Assembly: GCA_027067955.1 (NCBI GenBank)
Contig: JAMOUW010000072.1
Coordinates: 1 to 64,000, forward strand
From: Thermaceae bacterium
GTDB lineage: Bacteria; Deinococcota; Deinococci; Deinococcales; Marinithermaceae
Direction: 5' to 3'
Length of the DNA stretch: 64,000 bases
The position numbers and the translations under genes were made by a program. Shown piece by piece: positions 62,126 through 64,000 of the stretch. The notes beneath the pieces were generated by a model that saw only the letters and a list, made by a program, of their open reading frames with translations, ran no database searches and was not told the origin of the DNA. Numbering within the stretch: the stretch's first letter is position 1; every line of letters begins with the position of its first letter.

Positions 62126-63103
62126 TTAGGGGTTCCCCCAGGTAAGCACGGTGGCTGCCCAGGTGAGCCCCGCCCCGAAACTAACGAAGAGCAGGTGGTC
62201 ACCCGGTGCAATCTTGCCGGCATCCAGAGCCTCTTGCAGCGCCAGCGGAATTGAGGCGGTCGAGGTGTTGCCGTAGCGGTCCAGGTTCATGACTACCCGG
62301 TCCCACTCCAGACCCAGGCGTCCGCGCGCCGCGTCTATGATGCGCTCATTGGCCTGATGGGGCACGAACAGGCTTATTTCGTCCGGGTGCATGCCGGCTT
62401 TCTCTATCGCTTCGATTGTGGCGGTGTTCATGACGCGAACTGCAAATTTAAAAACCTCTCGCCCATTCATGAATGCCGCCGGACCCATGCGGGTGCCATC
62501 GGGGAGGCTGGAGGCAATGGCCGCGAAGTGCAATGCGCCGCCGCCGGAACCATCGGCGCCAAGCACGAAGGAACGGAAGCCGTAACCTTCCTTCACCGGT
62601 CCCACTACCGCCGCACCGGCGGCGTCGCCAAAGAGTACAGCCGAAGAGCGGTCGCGCCAGTCGACTATCTTGGTAAGCACCTCCGAACCGATAACCAGCA
62701 CCTTGCGGGCGATACCGGCCTCCACCTGACCAGCAGCCTGAGCCAGGGCATATAGCCATCCGGGGCAGCCGGCCAGCAGGTCGTACCCCGCCGCGTTTTT
62801 CAGGCCCAGCTCATTGGCTACCAAAGCGGCCGTATTCGGAAAGAAAGCATCGGGAGTGTTCGTGGCGACGATTACCTGGTCCACGCCGTCGAGCGCGTCC
62901 TCGCCGTGGCGGTGCAGCAGGTCGCCTGCAGCTTTGACCGCCAAGTCCGAGGCGTACTCGTTCAGCTCCGAGATCCTACGCTCGCGGATTCCCGTGCGGG
63001 TGGTGATCCACTCGTCCGAGGTATCCATAAAAGACTCAAGGTCCTTATTGTGAAGGACCTTGGAAGGTGCGTAGGTGCCCAGGGCAAGCAGCCCGGCGGC
63101 CAT
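62126..63103 (-). CDS. fabH: Beta-ketoacyl-ACP synthase III
   Basis: Starts fatty-acid synthesis from acyl-CoA and malonyl-ACP. 325 aa; catalytic Cys113 (LLAGCPGWLYAL), His in VPHQAN and Asn in YGNTSTAS. It is one base away from rpmF; the plsX gene usually between these two is missing here. Confidence 0.94.
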   Translation of the reverse strand: MAAGLLALGTYAPSKVLHNKDLESFMDTSDEWITTRTGIRERRISELNEYASDLAVKAAGDLLHRHGEDALDGVDQVIVATNTPDAFFPNTAALVANELGLKNAAGYDLLAGCPGWLYALAQAAGQVEAGIARKVLVIGSEVLTKIVDWRDRSSAVLFGDAAGAAVVGPVKEGYGFRSFVLGADGSGGGALHFAAIASSLPDGTRMGPAAFMNGREVFKFAVRVMNTATIEAIEKAGMHPDEISLFVPHQANERIIDAARGRLGLEWDRVVMNLDRYGNTSTASIPLALQEALDAGKIAPGDHLLFVSFGAGLTWAATVLTWGNP

Positions 63104-63104
63104 G

Positions 63105-63302
63105 TTACGCCTCCGGCGCGCCGAGGTCGAGCACGGGGCGACCGTCGTAGTAGCCGCATTCGGGGCAAACGGTATGCGGCGGCTTCTTGGCGTGACATTG
63201 CGGACAGGTGACCAGCGTGGGCGCGCTCAGGGCATGATGGCTGCGCCGGGCGCCCTTGCGCGCCTTGGAAGCTTTCTTTTTGGGTACGGGGTGCTTCGCC
63301 AT
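63105..63302 (-). CDS. rpmF: 50S ribosomal protein L32
   Basis: 65 aa. Basic N-terminus ([20 protein letters not shown]) and a Cys4 zinc site CPQC...CPEC. The ATG at 63302 follows AGGAGG; a longer frame from 63341 is spurious. A TATAAT at 63340-63345 may be its -10. Confidence 0.95.
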   Translation of the reverse strand: MAKHPVPKKKASKARKGARRSHHALSAPTLVTCPQCHAKKPPHTVCPECGYYDGRPVLDLGAPEA

Positions 63303-63339
63303 ATCTTTCCTCCTAGAGCCCCTCGGGGCAGACCCGGGC

Positions 63340-63345
63340 ATTATA
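63340..63345 (-). promoter_or_regulatory. -10 box of rpmF-fab operon
   Basis: TATAAT on the minus strand, about 37 nt before the rpmF ATG, inside a GC-rich stem (CCGGG...CCCGG). A good -35 was not found. Confidence 0.4.
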
Positions 63346-63365
63346 GCACCCGGAGGGGGTTTTCT

Positions 63366-63908
63366 CTACACCTCGTCCAGGAACTTACCCAGGTCAGAGA
63401 GGGCCTTGGGGACCGCATCCGCCTGAACGTGTCCGCAGTCGACCACGTTCAGGTCGGCTCCACATACGGGGCAGAGGCCCTTGCAGGATTCGTCACAAAG
63501 CGCCGTGAACGGCATGGCCAGCGCGAAGGCCTGAGCCAGGAAGAAGCTCAGGTCCAGATCGGGATCGCCAAAATGATACACGTCCTCATCGTCTTCGTTC
63601 TGGACGAGGGTCAACTCGCCCACCTCGGGATGAAATTCGAGTAAATGCTGGAAGTAGGCGTTAACCGGCTGGGGGGTGGGTTTGAGGCAGCGCCGACATT
63701 CCATCATGACGGTACCGTGCACCTCGCCCGAGAGCCAGAATTCATCGCCGGCGCTGGTCACGCTCACGCTCCAGTCGGCGTCTCCTTGCAGCGTGAGCAA
63801 TTCCTCTCCGGCCCCTATGGTTTCTTTTATTATTCCTTCAGCCTCGGCGGTTCCCGGCTCTTTCAGAATTCGCGCGAGGTTGATGCTTTGCAGCGTGCGC
63901 ACGTCCAT
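63366..63908 (-). CDS. YceD/DUF177-family protein
   Basis: 180 aa, conserved partner of rpmF. Pattern: GTVMMECRRCLKP (first Cys pair) and CDESCKGLCPVCGADLN (second set) as in the DUF177 family, implicated in 23S rRNA or ribosome metabolism. The ATG at 63908 is chosen because TATACT is 7 nt upstream (leaderless); the frame continues to 63926. Confidence 0.88.
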   Translation of the reverse strand: MDVRTLQSINLARILKEPGTAEAEGIIKETIGAGEELLTLQGDADWSVSVTSAGDEFWLSGEVHGTVMMECRRCLKPTPQPVNAYFQHLLEFHPEVGELTLVQNEDDEDVYHFGDPDLDLSFFLAQAFALAMPFTALCDESCKGLCPVCGADLNVVDCGHVQADAVPKALSDLGKFLDEV

Positions 63909-63915
63909 CCTTGCA

Positions 63916-63945
63916 AGTATACGCATGACATATATAAACAGTCAA
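63916..63945 (-). promoter_or_regulatory. Promoter of yceD, leaderless type
   Basis: TTGACT (63940-63945), 18 bp, TATACT (63916-63921), 7 nt to the ATG on the minus strand. Two TATGCA words (63950-63955 and 63960-63965, 10 bp apart) lie upstream and could be an activator site. Confidence 0.75.
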
Positions 63946-64000
63946 GGCGTATGCAAAGGTATGCATATTTGAAGAAATAAGATGCAGACGGGCAAAATGC

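Overview
The window is high-GC, gene-dense bacterial chromosome, almost certainly from the Deinococcus-Thermus phylum, family Thermaceae. An Oceanithermus- or Marinithermus-like anaerobic respirer is my best guess, not proven. Evidence: a Thermus-type pilM-N-O-W-Q cluster including the lineage-specific PilW; a homoisocitrate dehydrogenase of the Thermus alpha-aminoadipate lysine pathway; and many genes whose start codon lies 5-7 nt after a TANNNT -10 box (leaderless-type starts, typical of this phylum). A nitrous-oxide-type accessory cluster and an octaheme cytochrome point to a respiratory, denitrifying lifestyle.

Layout. 1-1095: GC-rich hairpin repeats, then unassigned DNA. 1096-5214 (minus): unknown protein, ABC exporter pair, CtpA protease. 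5304-8708: ftsE and hpf (plus) converge on ftsX-envC (minus). 8774-14159 (plus): NarXL-like two-component pair, then nosD-F-L-L-Y, ended by a terminator and tRNA-Val. 14373-17739 (plus): pyrF, pyrE, a membrane protein, gpsA. 17858-24815 (minus): lipoprotein, then sufC-B-D-S-U with three downstream small or hydrolase genes, driven from a promoter that carries a perfect 16-bp inverted repeat. 24833-30747: PLP enzyme, exported protein, coaX, YihY-type protein, proA, proB. 30822-32462: octaheme cytochrome. 32521-38045 (minus): uvrA, lrgB, lrgA, recN. 38075-39633 (plus): rhodanese-like protein and a GlcF-like Fe-S protein. tRNA-Asp follows.

39761-47970 (minus): pilM-N-O-W-Q followed by aroC-K-B and aroQ. 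48076-51189 (minus): homoisocitrate dehydrogenase, a DUF5317-like membrane protein overlapping an HD-GYP protein, and upstream a previously uncalled 29-codon secreted-peptide gene with its own strong promoter and terminator. I consider this last module the best candidate for an undescribed system. 51569-55528: unknown protein, thioesterase, and a three-gene membrane redox cluster (YtkA/FixH-like lipoprotein, NapH/CcoG-like 4Fe-4S protein, exported anchored protein). 55525-58822: hemB (minus), then ebfC, recR, three consecutive roadblock/LC7 genes and a DUF3467 gene. 58883-63908 (minus): yceD, rpmF, fabH, fabD, fabG, acpP, fabF.

Functional themes are cell division and cell wall (FtsEX-EnvC), Fe-S supply (Suf), fatty-acid, pyrimidine, proline and aromatic synthesis, type IV pili, DNA repair (UvrA, RecN, RecR) and respiration. 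All statements rest on reading the sequence and on recalled family knowledge; no database search was run.
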